Shown here: positions 46,746 to 55,356 of the stretch, piece after piece
Layout: each line of letters starts with the position of its first letter
How positions within the stretch are numbered: the stretch's first letter is position 1
NCBI RefSeq assembly: GCF_021390435.2
Contig: NZ_JAJVCN010000001.1
Coordinates: forward strand, 1,240,001-1,304,000
Direction: 5' to 3'
DNA: 64,000 bases
DNA from: Kibdelosporangium philippinense
Lineage (GTDB): Bacteria > Actinomycetota > Actinomycetes > Mycobacteriales > Pseudonocardiaceae
Notes under the pieces: model-generated
Database searches by the model: none
Told to the model about the DNA's origin: nothing
What the model saw: only the letters and a program-made list of their open reading frames with translations
Position numbers and translations under genes: made by a program

Positions 46746-46999
46746 CTATCGGCGGACAACCTCGGCGAGGTCGAACTCCAACAGTCCTAACGAGACAAAC
46801 GGAGCCGGTGGAGGTGTGCGCGCGCCGCATCGGGGCTCGGCGCATCGACAACACTCACGACACCCGGGCCTGGTTGCGAGAAGTAGACCTCTTGGAGCAC
46901 TCCTTCGGCCTTCAACTCGTTGAAGACAAGGACTTCCTCTTCCATGTGCGCGTCGGTCTCCTCGGGACGGACGATCCGGCCGGTGGCGAGGAACAGCAT
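46746..46999 (-). pseudogene. YCII/muconolactone-isomerase-like small protein, frameshifted
   Basis: ATG 46999 has AAGGAGAG upstream and encodes MLFLATGRIVRPEETDAHM and QEVYFSQPGPGVVSVVDAP, a ferredoxin-like-fold protein of the YCII/muconolactone-isomerase-like type. The frame stops at 46787 after 70 residues, but the next frame continues GLLEFDLAEVV to a TAG at 46746-46748; one lost base near 46785-46790 explains it, giving an ~84-residue protein. It sat upstream of the monooxygenase gene, hinting at a former aromatic-degradation operon. Confidence 0.7.
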
Positions 47000-47316
47000 G
47001 GGCTCTCTCCTTGCGGGGTAAGACGACCGGTCATATTCGTGGTACGGAAGGAGCGCCGCGATGCCACCTCAGCCGCGATCGCCCGTGGCGCAGACAAAAG
47101 CCGACTAGGCGCCGACGTGGACTCGACGGCGGAGAACCCGGTGTGGCGCTAAAGAATTGCTGCGATCCGGCCACAGCGGCGCCGGTTCCGTGTCGCGATC
47201 CCCTGGACAGCGCATTGAATGTCGGTCAGGTTCATGCCACGGTGAAGTGTCATCGGTGTCGGGGAACCGTGATTCAAAGGGGGATTCATCGTGCGTTATC
47301 TGTACGTCAGTCATCC
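47000..47316. other. Interval with a possible TetR head and operator
   Basis: 317 bp between the YCII-like gene and the haloperoxidase-like gene. GACCGGTC (47025-47032) is an 8-bp palindrome of the sort bound by TetR repressors. On the plus strand AAGGAG (47048-47053) precedes ATG 47061 and a 15-codon frame MPPQPRSPVAQTKAD that ends in TAG and resembles the first residues of a TetR gene. This could be the stub of the lost regulator of the adjacent broken operon. The rest is featureless. Confidence 0.35.
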
Positions 47317-48591
47317 ATGGGCCAGCGCATGCTGAGGACGTTGAGCATCGCGGCCGCCACGATTTCTGTTGTTACGGCAGTAAGTGCCACTCCATACGCT
47401 GCCGCCGCGCGCGAGACGTCATCAGCGTCCGCGGCTGTGGTACTCGACTGGTACACCGAAGCCTGGACGTCGATCGCGGTCATCGACGGCCAACTCCCAT
47501 GGGACGCCGAAGTTGGCGTCGCCATAACACAAGGCGCGGTGTACGACGCCGTCAACGGGATCGTGCGGTCTCATCAGCCGTATCTGGCCATGCCAGCAGC
47601 TCGGCCCAGAGACTCACAGGACGCCGCGGCTGCCACGGCGTCATTCAGTGTTCTGGCTACGTTGTTGCCGCGCCAACGTGACCGCCTGCAAGCCAAATAT
47701 GACCGGACTTTGTCAGCTATCCCGGCTGGGAGGGCGAAACAAGGTGGCATTGCCGCAGGCAAGCAGGCCGCGGACACCATGCTCGCGGCACGGAAAGGTG
47801 ATGGGCGAGACGTCGTAGGACCGCCGTTCGTCGGAACGCAGCCAGGTCAATGGCGACCCACCCCGCCTTCATACACACCATCCCAAGGAACCGCTTTCGG
47901 GAATATCAAGCCGTTTCTGGTCCCCAGCGCCGCCAAGTTGCGTACTGCTGGGCCGAATGCGCTGACAAGTGCCGCATACGCGGCCGATTTCAACGAAGTG
48001 AAGGCGTACGGCGGCGTGACCAGCACGGTTCGCACGCAGGACCAGAAGGAAGCGGCCATCTTCTGGCATGAACGTCCTTCGGTCGAGTACGCCATGCACC
48101 ACCAGATCGCCCAAACGCGCGGGCTCAACGCCGCTGACGCGGCGCGGATGTTCGCGGTTGCGCATCTGGTCGGCGTCGACTCGCTCATCGGATGCTTCAA
48201 CGACAAGTACTTCTGGAAAACCTGGCGTCCCGTCACGGCGATCCACGAGGCAGCGAATGACGGCAACCCAGCCACCACCGCGGATCCGGACTGGAAACCG
48301 TTGCTCGGCACACCCGCGCACCCGGATCACCCGTCGGGACACTCGTGCGTGAGCGCCGGGTACGGAAAGGCTCTCGAGTACTTCTTCCACACCGACAACA
48401 TCACGTTCAGCGCCTACAGCAAGGACTCCGGGACAACACGACACTTCACGAGCTTCTCGCAGAAACTCGACGAGGTGATCGGTGCGCGGATCTGGGGCGG
48501 GATCCACACGCGTACCGCGGACGTGCAAGGCGCCAAGATCGGCAAGGATGTCGCGACGTGGAGTCGTGACCACTACTTCCGGCCGCTGTGA
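47317..48591 (+). CDS. Secreted vanadium-haloperoxidase/PAP2-like protein
   Basis: 424 residues from ATG 47317 (ATG 47329 possible; no clear ribosome site). Signal peptide TLSIAAATISVVTAVSATPYA with cleavage near AAAA. The vanadate/phosphate-binding motifs of the PAP2/VHPO superfamily are present in order: KYFWKTWRP (Lys...Arg-Pro), HPSGHS and ARIWGGIHTR (Arg...His). The length and spacing favour the haloperoxidase branch over small PAP2 phosphatases. It should act outside the cell, oxidising halides with peroxide or hydrolysing phosphate esters; residues alone do not separate the two. Confidence 0.88.
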   Translation: MGQRMLRTLSIAAATISVVTAVSATPYAAAARETSSASAAVVLDWYTEAWTSIAVIDGQLPWDAEVGVAITQGAVYDAVNGIVRSHQPYLAMPAARPRDSQDAAAATASFSVLATLLPRQRDRLQAKYDRTLSAIPAGRAKQGGIAAGKQAADTMLAARKGDGRDVVGPPFVGTQPGQWRPTPPSYTPSQGTAFGNIKPFLVPSAAKLRTAGPNALTSAAYAADFNEVKAYGGVTSTVRTQDQKEAAIFWHERPSVEYAMHHQIAQTRGLNAADAARMFAVAHLVGVDSLIGCFNDKYFWKTWRPVTAIHEAANDGNPATTADPDWKPLLGTPAHPDHPSGHSCVSAGYGKALEYFFHTDNITFSAYSKDSGTTRHFTSFSQKLDEVIGARIWGGIHTRTADVQGAKIGKDVATWSRDHYFRPL

Positions 48592-48598
48592 CGCTCGC

Positions 48599-49172
48599 TT
48601 ACTCGGCCAGCCCGTAGATTCCGGCGGGCTTGGCCGTGCTCTCGGCACGTCTGGAATGCTTGAGTACCTCGGGTCCGCTGCCAGCGCCGCGACAACCCGG
48701 CCGACGAACCGTGGCGACCCGGCCTGTCCCATGTCAAAGGCGCCCGCGCCAGGGATGTCCAGAACCTTGACGCCATTCTCAGTGACCCGTGCGGCGGCCT
48801 CGAGGAACTGGGTGCGCACCAAGTTCGGCCACACCGACACGACTGCGACCGAGTGAGGTCGCAGTTCGTGGGCCATGTCGGCGGTCAGCCGGTCAAGGCC
48901 GGCCTTTCCCACGCCGTACACCACGTTCTGCATGTATTGGACCGCACCAGGCGAGGAGATGTTGACGATCACGCCCAGCCGGTCCGCCTTCATCAGCAGT
49001 GGTGCGGCGAAAGCGCTTGCGACGTAGTGGGATCGTAGCCCGGTCTCGATCACCTGGTCCCACGCCTTGATCGGCAGTGTCCAGAAGGGACGGTTGATCC
49101 ACTGTGCGAGGTCCGGGGCGGAGAAAACGTTGTTCACCAGGATGTCCAGGTGGCCGTGCTCGGCCTGAATCT
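48599..49172 (-). pseudogene. Short-chain dehydrogenase, head-truncated and frameshifted
   Basis: The recognisable part starts at HGHLDILVNN (SDR NNAG-region equivalent, ~49172) and runs through GVIVNISSPGA (catalytic Ser region) and VYGVGKAGLDRLTADMAHEL (YxxxK) to WPNLVRTQF. The TGxxxGIG cofactor motif and first ~75 residues are missing. At ~48668-48673 a base is lost; the C-terminus continues in the next frame as EVLKHSRRAESTAKPAGIY and stops at TAA 48599. Its lost 5' end abuts a truncated gene on the opposite strand. Confidence 0.72.
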
Positions 49173-49716
49173 GGCCAACTCCGCGGTGGGGCAGTACGTC
49201 ATCGCACTGGCCAAGCAGGCAGGCGTCAGGACCCTCGCCATCGTGCGCCGGGAGCAAGCCGCCGACGTGGTCCGCAAGCTCGGGGCGGACCACGTCGTCA
49301 TAGACGGGGACAAGCTCGGCCACCGCGTAGCCGAAGCGTTGCAAGGAAAGCAGTTACGGTTCCTGCTGGAAGGAACCGGGAGCAGCGAGCAGGTCGCGGA
49401 GCTCGCGCCGAACGTCGAAGCTGGCGGCAGCGTGGTGCTCTTCGCAGCGGTTACCTACCAGTCGCCCGCGCTGCCGTTGGCGGATCTCATCTATCGCGGC
49501 GTCACGCTGAGCGCGTTCTTCATCCTGAAATGGCTTCGCGACACCCCTCGCGAGGAACTGGAGCGCGTGTACGGCGAACTGGCCGAGCTGGTCCGGCAGG
49601 GCGTGATCAAGTCCGAAGTGGAGGCAACGTACCCGCTCACCGAGTACCGGAATGCTCTCGCACACGCGGCCAGCATGGAACGATCAGGCAAGATCCTTTT
49701 CACTCCGAACGGCTGA
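49150..49716 (+). pseudogene. MDR (enoyl-reductase/quinone-oxidoreductase-like) gene, head-truncated
   Basis: The frame begins abruptly at NLANSAVGQYVIALAKQAG, the start of the Rossmann half of an MDR enzyme, and continues through TLAIVRRE, GADHVVID and GVTLSAFFILKWLRDTP to EYRNALAHAASMERSGKIL and TGA 49714-49716. The catalytic N-terminal domain (~140 residues) is gone. The truncation point coincides, within about 20 bp, with the lost 5' end of the opposite-strand SDR gene. An open frame of 188 codons remains but is unlikely to be functional. Confidence 0.72.
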
Positions 49717-49742
49717 GGCAACGCACTGGATGATGGACAGCG

Positions 49743-51272
49743 TCATCCCGCAACAGGCTGGCCACCACTGATCCCGGCCCGCCATGAGGCACGCAGCAAC
49801 TGCTTGTCGGGCTTTCCCACGTCCGTCAACGGGATCGCGTCGAGCACGGTGATGCCACTCGGCGCGTATTGGGCGCCCATGTGCGTTGTGACAAGGGATC
49901 GCACCGCGTCCAAATCGATGGTGGCGCCGGGCCGCAGCACAAGCGCGGCCTCAACCTGCTCCATGGAATCCGCGTCACGCACGCCGAACACAGCCGCCGC
50001 GGCCACCGCGGGGTGTGACAGCAGCACATCTTCCACCTCGGTGGGGTACACGTGCCCGCCAAGCACAATGACCATGTCCCTGACCCGGCCGTTGATGTGC
50101 AGGTACGCCTCCTCGTCGAGAAAGCCGACATCCCCGGTGTGCACCAAGCCGTCCCGCCACACCTGCGCGGACAACTCGGGGTTGTTCAGGTACCCAGCGG
50201 AAGCACTCGGCGTGCGTACGCAGATCTCCCCGGATTCGCCTTGCTTCACCTCGCTGCCATCCTCCGCGAGGATGCGTATCTCCACGCCGGGCAACGCTCG
50301 GCCCGCAGTGCCAAGCAGTTCGTAGCGCAGATGGTCCTCTGGGGACAGTGCGCTGATGAACCCGGCCTCCAACTGGCCGTATACCTGCGTGAACACCGCG
50401 CCGAATACCGCAACCGCCTGCGCGATCCGGTCTGGCGACGATGCGCAGCCGCCGTAGGCCACGTTACGCAGGCTGGAGGTGTCGACGGGTTCGCGCAGCA
50501 TCTGATCGGTTAGCTGATACAGCAGCGGTGGCATCAGGGCGCTATCGGTAACGCGGTGGCGTTCAATGTCGGCGAGCGCCTTGACCGGGTCGAACCTGGG
50601 ATGCAGCACGACACTGCCGCCTTGGCCCAATGCCCGGTCAGTTTCGGTGCCTGCCACGTGCGCGAGAGTGGTGCACGCCAGAAAGACCGGCGGCTCGGCC
50701 GGGTTCGCCGCGTCGCTCCAGCGTGCGGCATATGTGCCGAAGGCTCGCAGGATGCCCTTTGGGTGGCCGGTCGTGCCGCCGGTGTGTCGTACGGACCAGA
50801 TTTCGTCCGCACGCACGGGTTCGACCGGGATCGGAGTACTCGGCGCCTGCTCAACCAACGCGAGCAGATCGGCGCCTGCCGTCGACGGACCGAATGTCAG
50901 CACGTCCTTGACCTTCGGCAGCGCGTCGACTTTGTCGGTGACCAGGATGTCGGTCTCGACGTCGGCGGCGATCACGGCCAGCGTTTCGGCGGACATGCCC
51001 TCGTAGAGCGACACCGACCGAGCACCCAACAGGTTCGTGGCGTACCGGATGGTCAGCACCTCGACACGGTTGCCGGACATGATCGACACCGTGGACCCGC
51101 GCCGCACGCCGCGGTCACGCAACACGTGCGCGGTGCGGTGGATCAGGTCGATCAGCTCGGCTGCTCGTACGGTGCGACCGTCAGCCTGGTGAATCACGAT
51201 CCGGTCGGGGTCGTCGCCGATACCGCGCAGGACGGCGCCAACGTAGTTGTTGCTGCTGGATTCCGTTTTCAT
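49743..51272 (-). CDS. Acyl-CoA synthetase/AMP-dependent ligase
   Basis: 509 residues. Adenylate-forming motifs: A3 VRHTGGTTGHPKG, A5 VYGQLEAG, A7 HTGDVGFLDEEAYL, A8 GRVRDMVIVLGGHVYPTEVED and the catalytic Lys in GKPDKQLLR. The A5 motif has Leu where most members have Thr (YGxTE). It activates a carboxylic acid as the acyl-AMP and CoA thioester. The start overlaps the stop of the methyltransferase gene upstream (ATGA), so the two are co-translated. The substrate may be an aromatic or fatty acid modified by that methyltransferase. Confidence 0.88.
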   Translation of the reverse strand: MKTESSSNNYVGAVLRGIGDDPDRIVIHQADGRTVRAAELIDLIHRTAHVLRDRGVRRGSTVSIMSGNRVEVLTIRYATNLLGARSVSLYEGMSAETLAVIAADVETDILVTDKVDALPKVKDVLTFGPSTAGADLLALVEQAPSTPIPVEPVRADEIWSVRHTGGTTGHPKGILRAFGTYAARWSDAANPAEPPVFLACTTLAHVAGTETDRALGQGGSVVLHPRFDPVKALADIERHRVTDSALMPPLLYQLTDQMLREPVDTSSLRNVAYGGCASSPDRIAQAVAVFGAVFTQVYGQLEAGFISALSPEDHLRYELLGTAGRALPGVEIRILAEDGSEVKQGESGEICVRTPSASAGYLNNPELSAQVWRDGLVHTGDVGFLDEEAYLHINGRVRDMVIVLGGHVYPTEVEDVLLSHPAVAAAAVFGVRDADSMEQVEAALVLRPGATIDLDAVRSLVTTHMGAQYAPSGITVLDAIPLTDVGKPDKQLLRASWRAGISGGQPVAG

Positions 51273-52294
51273 GGGAGTGTTCGTTTCTCTCGGCGGAGAA
51301 CCACTATCCGACCGAAATCGGATGACCCGATTCGGGCGAGTCCGAACCCGGCTTGTTCAGCCTCGGCGGCGAGTTGCTCGGCCGTGCGGCCGAAAGGCAC
51401 CTCCCAGCCTTGAAAAACCAGGCGCCGCAACGCGTACGCGGGCCGAGCGGCTTCCGTCGGCTCGGGTTCGAACTCCTGAACGAACAGCAATCCGCCCGGC
51501 TTGAGCGCGCGCCGAATCATGGCTAGCGTCGCGGCCCGCGCCGGTTCGGCGAAGAACGGTTGCGCCCAAAACGCGCCGTCGAAGGCGTTTTGTTCGTCGA
51601 AATCCCGTGCGTCAACGCATCTGATGTCCACCCGGTCGGCGACTCCGAGTGCTTCGGCCCGGCGTTGCGCCTCGGCGGCGACGTCGGGCACGACTTCGAT
51701 GGCCACTGCTCGCATTTCGGGCACCATGGTCGCGAAAGTCAGCGTCGCCCCAGCGACACCGCACCCGATATCCAGCCACCGTCCGGTACGGATGACCTCG
51801 GGTATTTCGGGCACCTGCTTGAACAGGACCTGCTCGAACACCGCCTGCGTGACATCGGTGGTCTGACCGCCGACGGCACGAGCGAGGACGAGCGCATCGT
51901 CTTTGGTCAGGGGCAGTGTGCCCGGCTCCTGCGCCGCGGCCGCGACCAAATGGGTCGTCATCGCGGCACGGTCCAGCACGTCGTCGAGGTTGACCCAAGC
52001 ATTGTCGGCGGTCAACGCCATGAATGCGGGACTCAGCTGAACGTGATCGTCCTGCCTTTCGGCGATGCCGTGGATTTCAAGCACGGCAAGCACATCGGCC
52101 AGCCGGGTCGGTGAGAGCCCGGAGAATTCCGCGAGCTCGTCAAGGTTTCGGGGGCGATTGAGGAAATTCGTCCACCCGTTTTTGTGCAACATCGTCAGGA
52201 GGCCGAAGACCTGCGCTCCGGTTGCCCAATTTTCGATACTAGCCCTGGCCTGACCGGCCTGCATGAATTGGGTGACCAGACCCGCGTCGCTCAT
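51269..52294 (-). CDS. SAM-dependent O-methyltransferase-type enzyme
   Basis: 341 residues. Residues ~1-110 form a winged-helix/dimerisation part (LRFVNWATGAQVF-like; here ENWATGAQVFGLLTML and LSPTRLADVLAVLEIHGI) as in small-molecule O-methyltransferases. The class I SAM fold follows, with motif I WLDIGCGVAGATLTFA near residue 175, an acidic VDARDF and the GALLFVQEF-like post-III strand (here GGLLFVQEF). It methylates a small molecule. It is co-translated with the acyl-CoA ligase, suggesting a two-step tailoring unit. The family level is secure; the substrate is not. Confidence 0.85.
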   Translation of the reverse strand: MSDAGLVTQFMQAGQARASIENWATGAQVFGLLTMLHKNGWTNFLNRPRNLDELAEFSGLSPTRLADVLAVLEIHGIAERQDDHVQLSPAFMALTADNAWVNLDDVLDRAAMTTHLVAAAAQEPGTLPLTKDDALVLARAVGGQTTDVTQAVFEQVLFKQVPEIPEVIRTGRWLDIGCGVAGATLTFATMVPEMRAVAIEVVPDVAAEAQRRAEALGVADRVDIRCVDARDFDEQNAFDGAFWAQPFFAEPARAATLAMIRRALKPGGLLFVQEFEPEPTEAARPAYALRRLVFQGWEVPFGRTAEQLAAEAEQAGFGLARIGSSDFGRIVVLRREKRTLP

Positions 52295-52425
52295 AAAGCC
52301 ATGTCAGCACGGCACTTGGTGGCTCGCAACCTGTGGTTGTCCTCGGTGCGAAATCTCGCCACAGCCAGCAAGTATTGGTAAACGGTCACTAAAATGTGGA
52401 ATGCGACCGCGCCTGAAGTACGTCC

Positions 52426-52944
52426 CTAAGCACGCGGGATCGTCGTGAGGAGGCGACGGACATCGTGTGCGGTGGCGACCCGGATCACGGTCACGTCCGG
52501 ATGCTGTTCGGCGTACCGGAGTACCTGGGCGCGCTTGCCGTGGTACTGCGTCCAGGCCCATTGGATCGGATGATCGGCCTTGAGCCAGTCGCGCCAGTGT
52601 TCCCGGTTGCCGTTCCACAGTTCCCGGCGTGTCAGAGCGCGGATGAAGCTGCGGCGGATGACGCGCGACATCACCACGCGCCGCGGAACGTCCAGCCACA
52701 CCACGGTGTCGGCGCGGTGCCACAACAGGTCGCCGAGCACACGGTGGTACTGGTCTTCCGTCACCCACCGGGATTGCTCGCTGAACCGCTCGACATCCGC
52801 TTCGAACTCCGGTCGTTTCACCCAGCCGGGACCGTGATGCAGACCATCGAGTTCGTAGTGGGGCATTCCATAGCTGGCGGATAAGGCCCGAGCGAGTGTG
52901 GTCTTCCCAGCGCCAGTGCTGCCCGCGACGAGCACTCTGTCCAT
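52426..52944 (-). CDS. P-loop NTPase, adenylate-kinase/FlaR-like
   Basis: 172 residues. Walker A GSTGAGKTTLAR at the extreme N-terminus, ELDGLHHGPGWVKRP where nucleotide-kinase-like proteins of the topology-modulation (FlaR) family bind substrate, and VVWLDVPRRVVMSRVIRRS as the Walker B/lid region rich in Arg. It probably phosphorylates a small molecule or nucleotide; no substrate is assigned. The gene stands alone, 131 bp from the methyltransferase start, with no operon partner. Confidence 0.8.
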   Translation of the reverse strand: MDRVLVAGSTGAGKTTLARALSASYGMPHYELDGLHHGPGWVKRPEFEADVERFSEQSRWVTEDQYHRVLGDLLWHRADTVVWLDVPRRVVMSRVIRRSFIRALTRRELWNGNREHWRDWLKADHPIQWAWTQYHGKRAQVLRYAEQHPDVTVIRVATAHDVRRLLTTIPRA

Positions 52945-53103
52945 GGCACAAGATTACGAGACCCAGCAAATGCAATAGCGACACGAAGGAGTCGATCGGC
53001 AGAATTCGGTCTACGACGGGCCAGGCGTTGACCGGATCACCTTTAGCCTCTATATCGGCACCAAGTCAGCGCCTCCGACGGCCTGACCCACAGAGGAGGA
53101 CGT

Positions 53104-54216
53104 ATGCCGAACCAGCAGCCGCCGGTCTCGTCCTATGTGGTCGATTGCGCGGTGTACGTGGACGGGCAACGGCTGCCGGGCAAGTGGTCGCATGACGCGG
53201 CAATCGCCGAGGTACGCACTCGCGGCGAAGGTTTTGTCTGGATAGGACTTTACGAACCGGGAACCGAGCAGATCCAAGGCATCGCGGAGACGTACGGGCT
53301 CCACGAGCTGGCCGTCGAGGACGCGGTGTGCGCGCATCAGCGGCCCAAGCTGGAGCGCTACGACAACCTGCTGTTCATGGTGCTCAAGACGGTCCACTAC
53401 GTCTCGCACGAGTCGCCGACCAGGGCGAACGAGATCGTCGAGACCGGCGAGATCATGGCGTTCCTCGGCGAGGACTTCATTGTGACGGTCCGGCACGGCG
53501 ACCATTCAGGTCTTCGCGGGCTGCGCCGTGAACTGGAGGCGATGCCGGAACGCCTGCGCCTCGGGCCTGCCGCGGTGTTGCACGCGATCTCCGACCGGGT
53601 CGTTGACGACTACCTGGAGGTCAGCGACTTGTTCGAGCGTGACATCGAAGAGGCCGAATCGGTCATTTTCGCGCCGCGCAGTCTCGTCGGCGCCGAGCAG
53701 ATCTACTTGATGAAACGGGAGGTGCTCGAACTGCGGCGGTCCATCGCGCCGCTCGCCTTGCCGTTGCGCCGGTTGGCCGATGGGGACCTTTCGCTGGTTC
53801 CCGCTGAGGTGCGCTCGTACTTCCGGGACGTGGACGATCACCTGACCGTGGTGGCCGACCGGGTGACGCGGGCCGATGAGCTGCTGAACAGCCTGGTCGA
53901 CGCCACGCTCGCGAAGATCACGCTGCAGCAGAACACCGATATCCGCAAGATCACCGCGTGGGCGGCGATCATCTCCATCCCGACCATGGCGGCCGGTGTG
54001 TACGGGATGAACTTCGATGTCATGCCCGAGACGCACTGGACGTACGGGTATCCGATCGTGCTCGCCGTGATCGTGCTCGCGTGCCTTGTGGTCTACCGGA
54101 TCCTCAAACGCAACAAGTGGCTTGGGTCCGGCCGCACGGTCATCTGGGTCGTGCTGATGATCGTCGCCTGGCTGGCCCTGGTCGTCGTGCAGATCTCCCT
54201 CGGCATGGGTCACTGA
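53104..54216 (+). CDS. corA: CorA-family Mg2+/Co2+ transporter with extra C-terminal helix
   Basis: 370 residues from ATG 53104 (AGAGGAGG upstream). The long N-terminal cytoplasmic funnel (~1-280) ends in the coiled DELLNSLVDATLAKITLQQN region; TM1 (~283-302) ends with the signature YGMNF at residues 300-304, and TM2 is at ~317-338, followed by the basic RILKRNKWL that normally closes CorA. Here ~30 further residues include a third hydrophobic helix (VIWVVLMIVAWLALVVVQIS). This would place the C-terminus outside. No M-box-like leader is recognised in the 159 bp upstream. Confidence 0.92.
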   Translation: MPNQQPPVSSYVVDCAVYVDGQRLPGKWSHDAAIAEVRTRGEGFVWIGLYEPGTEQIQGIAETYGLHELAVEDAVCAHQRPKLERYDNLLFMVLKTVHYVSHESPTRANEIVETGEIMAFLGEDFIVTVRHGDHSGLRGLRRELEAMPERLRLGPAAVLHAISDRVVDDYLEVSDLFERDIEEAESVIFAPRSLVGAEQIYLMKREVLELRRSIAPLALPLRRLADGDLSLVPAEVRSYFRDVDDHLTVVADRVTRADELLNSLVDATLAKITLQQNTDIRKITAWAAIISIPTMAAGVYGMNFDVMPETHWTYGYPIVLAVIVLACLVVYRILKRNKWLGSGRTVIWVVLMIVAWLALVVVQISLGMGH

Positions 54217-54232
54217 TATGCTTTTATTAAGA

Positions 54233-54248
54233 AAGTTAAGGTTAACTT
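54233..54248. promoter_or_regulatory. AT-rich palindrome upstream of the DUF2089 operon
   Basis: AAGTTAAGGTTAACTT is a perfect inverted repeat (7-bp arms, GG centre), 38 bp upstream of the first gene, surrounded by further AAGTT/AACTT half-sites (54253, 54276). The stretch is strikingly AT-rich for this genome and is a likely operator for the HTH protein encoded next. Confidence 0.55.
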
Positions 54249-54285
54249 CTTGAAAGTTGAAGTCTGGCCGCGTAAAACTTGAGAT

Positions 54286-54663
54286 ATGACAGAACAGCCG
54301 CTGGACTGGCAGGAGCTCACGAACCTGACCCGTGGCCAGCCGTTCGTCGTGGAGCGGGTGCGCCTCGCTGGCAACGGCGTCGCGATCGAGGGCGAGTTCG
54401 AGCTGCCGCAACTGGCTCAGCTCAACGTCGAGGACCAGGTCTTCGTCACGGCGTTCGTCCGCAGCCACGGCTCCATCAAGGAGATGGAGCGGATCTTCGG
54501 GGTGAGCTACCCGACGATCAAGGCACGGCTGAACCGGATCACGCAGATGCTCGACTTCGTCGAGACGGATCCGGCGCCATCGCACGCCGACGTGATCGAC
54601 CGGTTGCGTCGCGGCGAGATCACCGCGAACGAGGCAGTGTCCGAATTAGAGGGGCAGACATGA
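54286..54663 (+). CDS. DUF2089-family HTH protein
   Basis: 125 residues. The core LAQLNVEDQVFVTAFVRSHG and SIKEMERIFGVSYPTIKARL is the DUF2089 helix-turn-helix, and the C-terminus VIDRLRRGEITANEAVSELE is a short SHOCT-like helical motif repeated in the protein two genes downstream. It likely regulates its own operon through the palindrome upstream. The stop overlaps the next gene's ATG. Confidence 0.85.
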   Translation: MTEQPLDWQELTNLTRGQPFVVERVRLAGNGVAIEGEFELPQLAQLNVEDQVFVTAFVRSHGSIKEMERIFGVSYPTIKARLNRITQMLDFVETDPAPSHADVIDRLRRGEITANEAVSELEGQT

Positions 54664-54920
54664 TGCCGCAGCTGGTGACCGTCCGGGTCAGACGCCCGGA
54701 CCGGCGCACGATCCGAGTCTGGGTCCCGGTACTTCCCGTGGTTCTCGTGCTCTCGCCGATCCTGCTCCTTGCCGCCGTGGGTGTGGTCGTGGCGTGTCGC
54801 ATGTACCAGGTCAACGCGATGCGGGCGTTGGCCACCGGTTGGCGCGTCTTCTGGGCTTTGTCAGGCACGCGGTTCGATGTCGAGTACGGCGGTACGGGTG
54901 TGCTCGTTTCCATGCGATAG
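54660..54920 (+). CDS. Small membrane protein of the DUF2089 operon
   Basis: 86 residues from ATG 54660, overlapping the preceding stop (ATG 54663 also possible). One long hydrophobic segment (VWVPVLPVVLVLSPILLLAA...) long enough for a membrane helix, flanked by Arg-rich ends. No family recognised. Position between two SHOCT-like proteins suggests a membrane anchor for an envelope-stress type system. Confidence 0.75.
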   Translation: MMPQLVTVRVRRPDRRTIRVWVPVLPVVLVLSPILLLAAVGVVVACRMYQVNAMRALATGWRVFWALSGTRFDVEYGGTGVLVSMR

Positions 54921-54931
54921 AGGGGTTTTCG

Positions 54932-55345
54932 ATGACTGAACGCAAGGACGTCCTCGAGTTGCTTGCCGAGGGCAAGATCACCGCGGACGAGGCAGAACGG
55001 TTGATTGGCGCGCTCGAACGCGTCCAGCCCGCCGTAGTGCCTGACGTCCGGCCGAAGGGCAAGGCGAAGTACCTGCGGTTGGTGGTGGACACCCAGGACG
55101 CCGGTGAGCGGACGAAGGTGAACATCCGGGTGCCACTGCAACTCCTGCGGGCGGGCGTGAAGCTGGCGGCACTGATCCCGCCGGTCGCGGTGGACAAGGT
55201 CAACGCCGAGCTGACCAAGGCCGGCGTGCCGTTCGACCTTGGTCAGCTCAAGCCCGAGCAGCTTGAGGAGCTCGTCGACCACCTCGACGACCTGACCTTG
55301 GACGTCGACCAGCCGGACACCACCGTGCGCATCTTCTGCGAGTAG
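54932..55345 (+). CDS. SHOCT/YvlB-like N-terminal domain protein
   Basis: 137 residues. The start, TERKDVLELLAEGKITADEAERLI, is the bihelical motif of YvlB/LiaX-type proteins. The rest (KYLRLVVDTQDAGERTKVNIRVP, LTLDVDQPDTTVRIF) is a beta-alpha region found with it in clostridial and actinobacterial proteins. In Firmicutes such proteins take part in envelope stress and antimicrobial-peptide responses. A role as regulator of the ABC pump encoded next is an inference from synteny. Confidence 0.78.
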   Translation: MTERKDVLELLAEGKITADEAERLIGALERVQPAVVPDVRPKGKAKYLRLVVDTQDAGERTKVNIRVPLQLLRAGVKLAALIPPVAVDKVNAELTKAGVPFDLGQLKPEQLEELVDHLDDLTLDVDQPDTTVRIFCE

Positions 55346-55356
55346 GAGGGGCACCA

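Noticed and set aside
47869..48590. Extension of the minus-strand SDR frame across the haloperoxidase gene
   Set aside because: Only the part above ~48599 is SDR-like; the rest mirrors the secreted protein.
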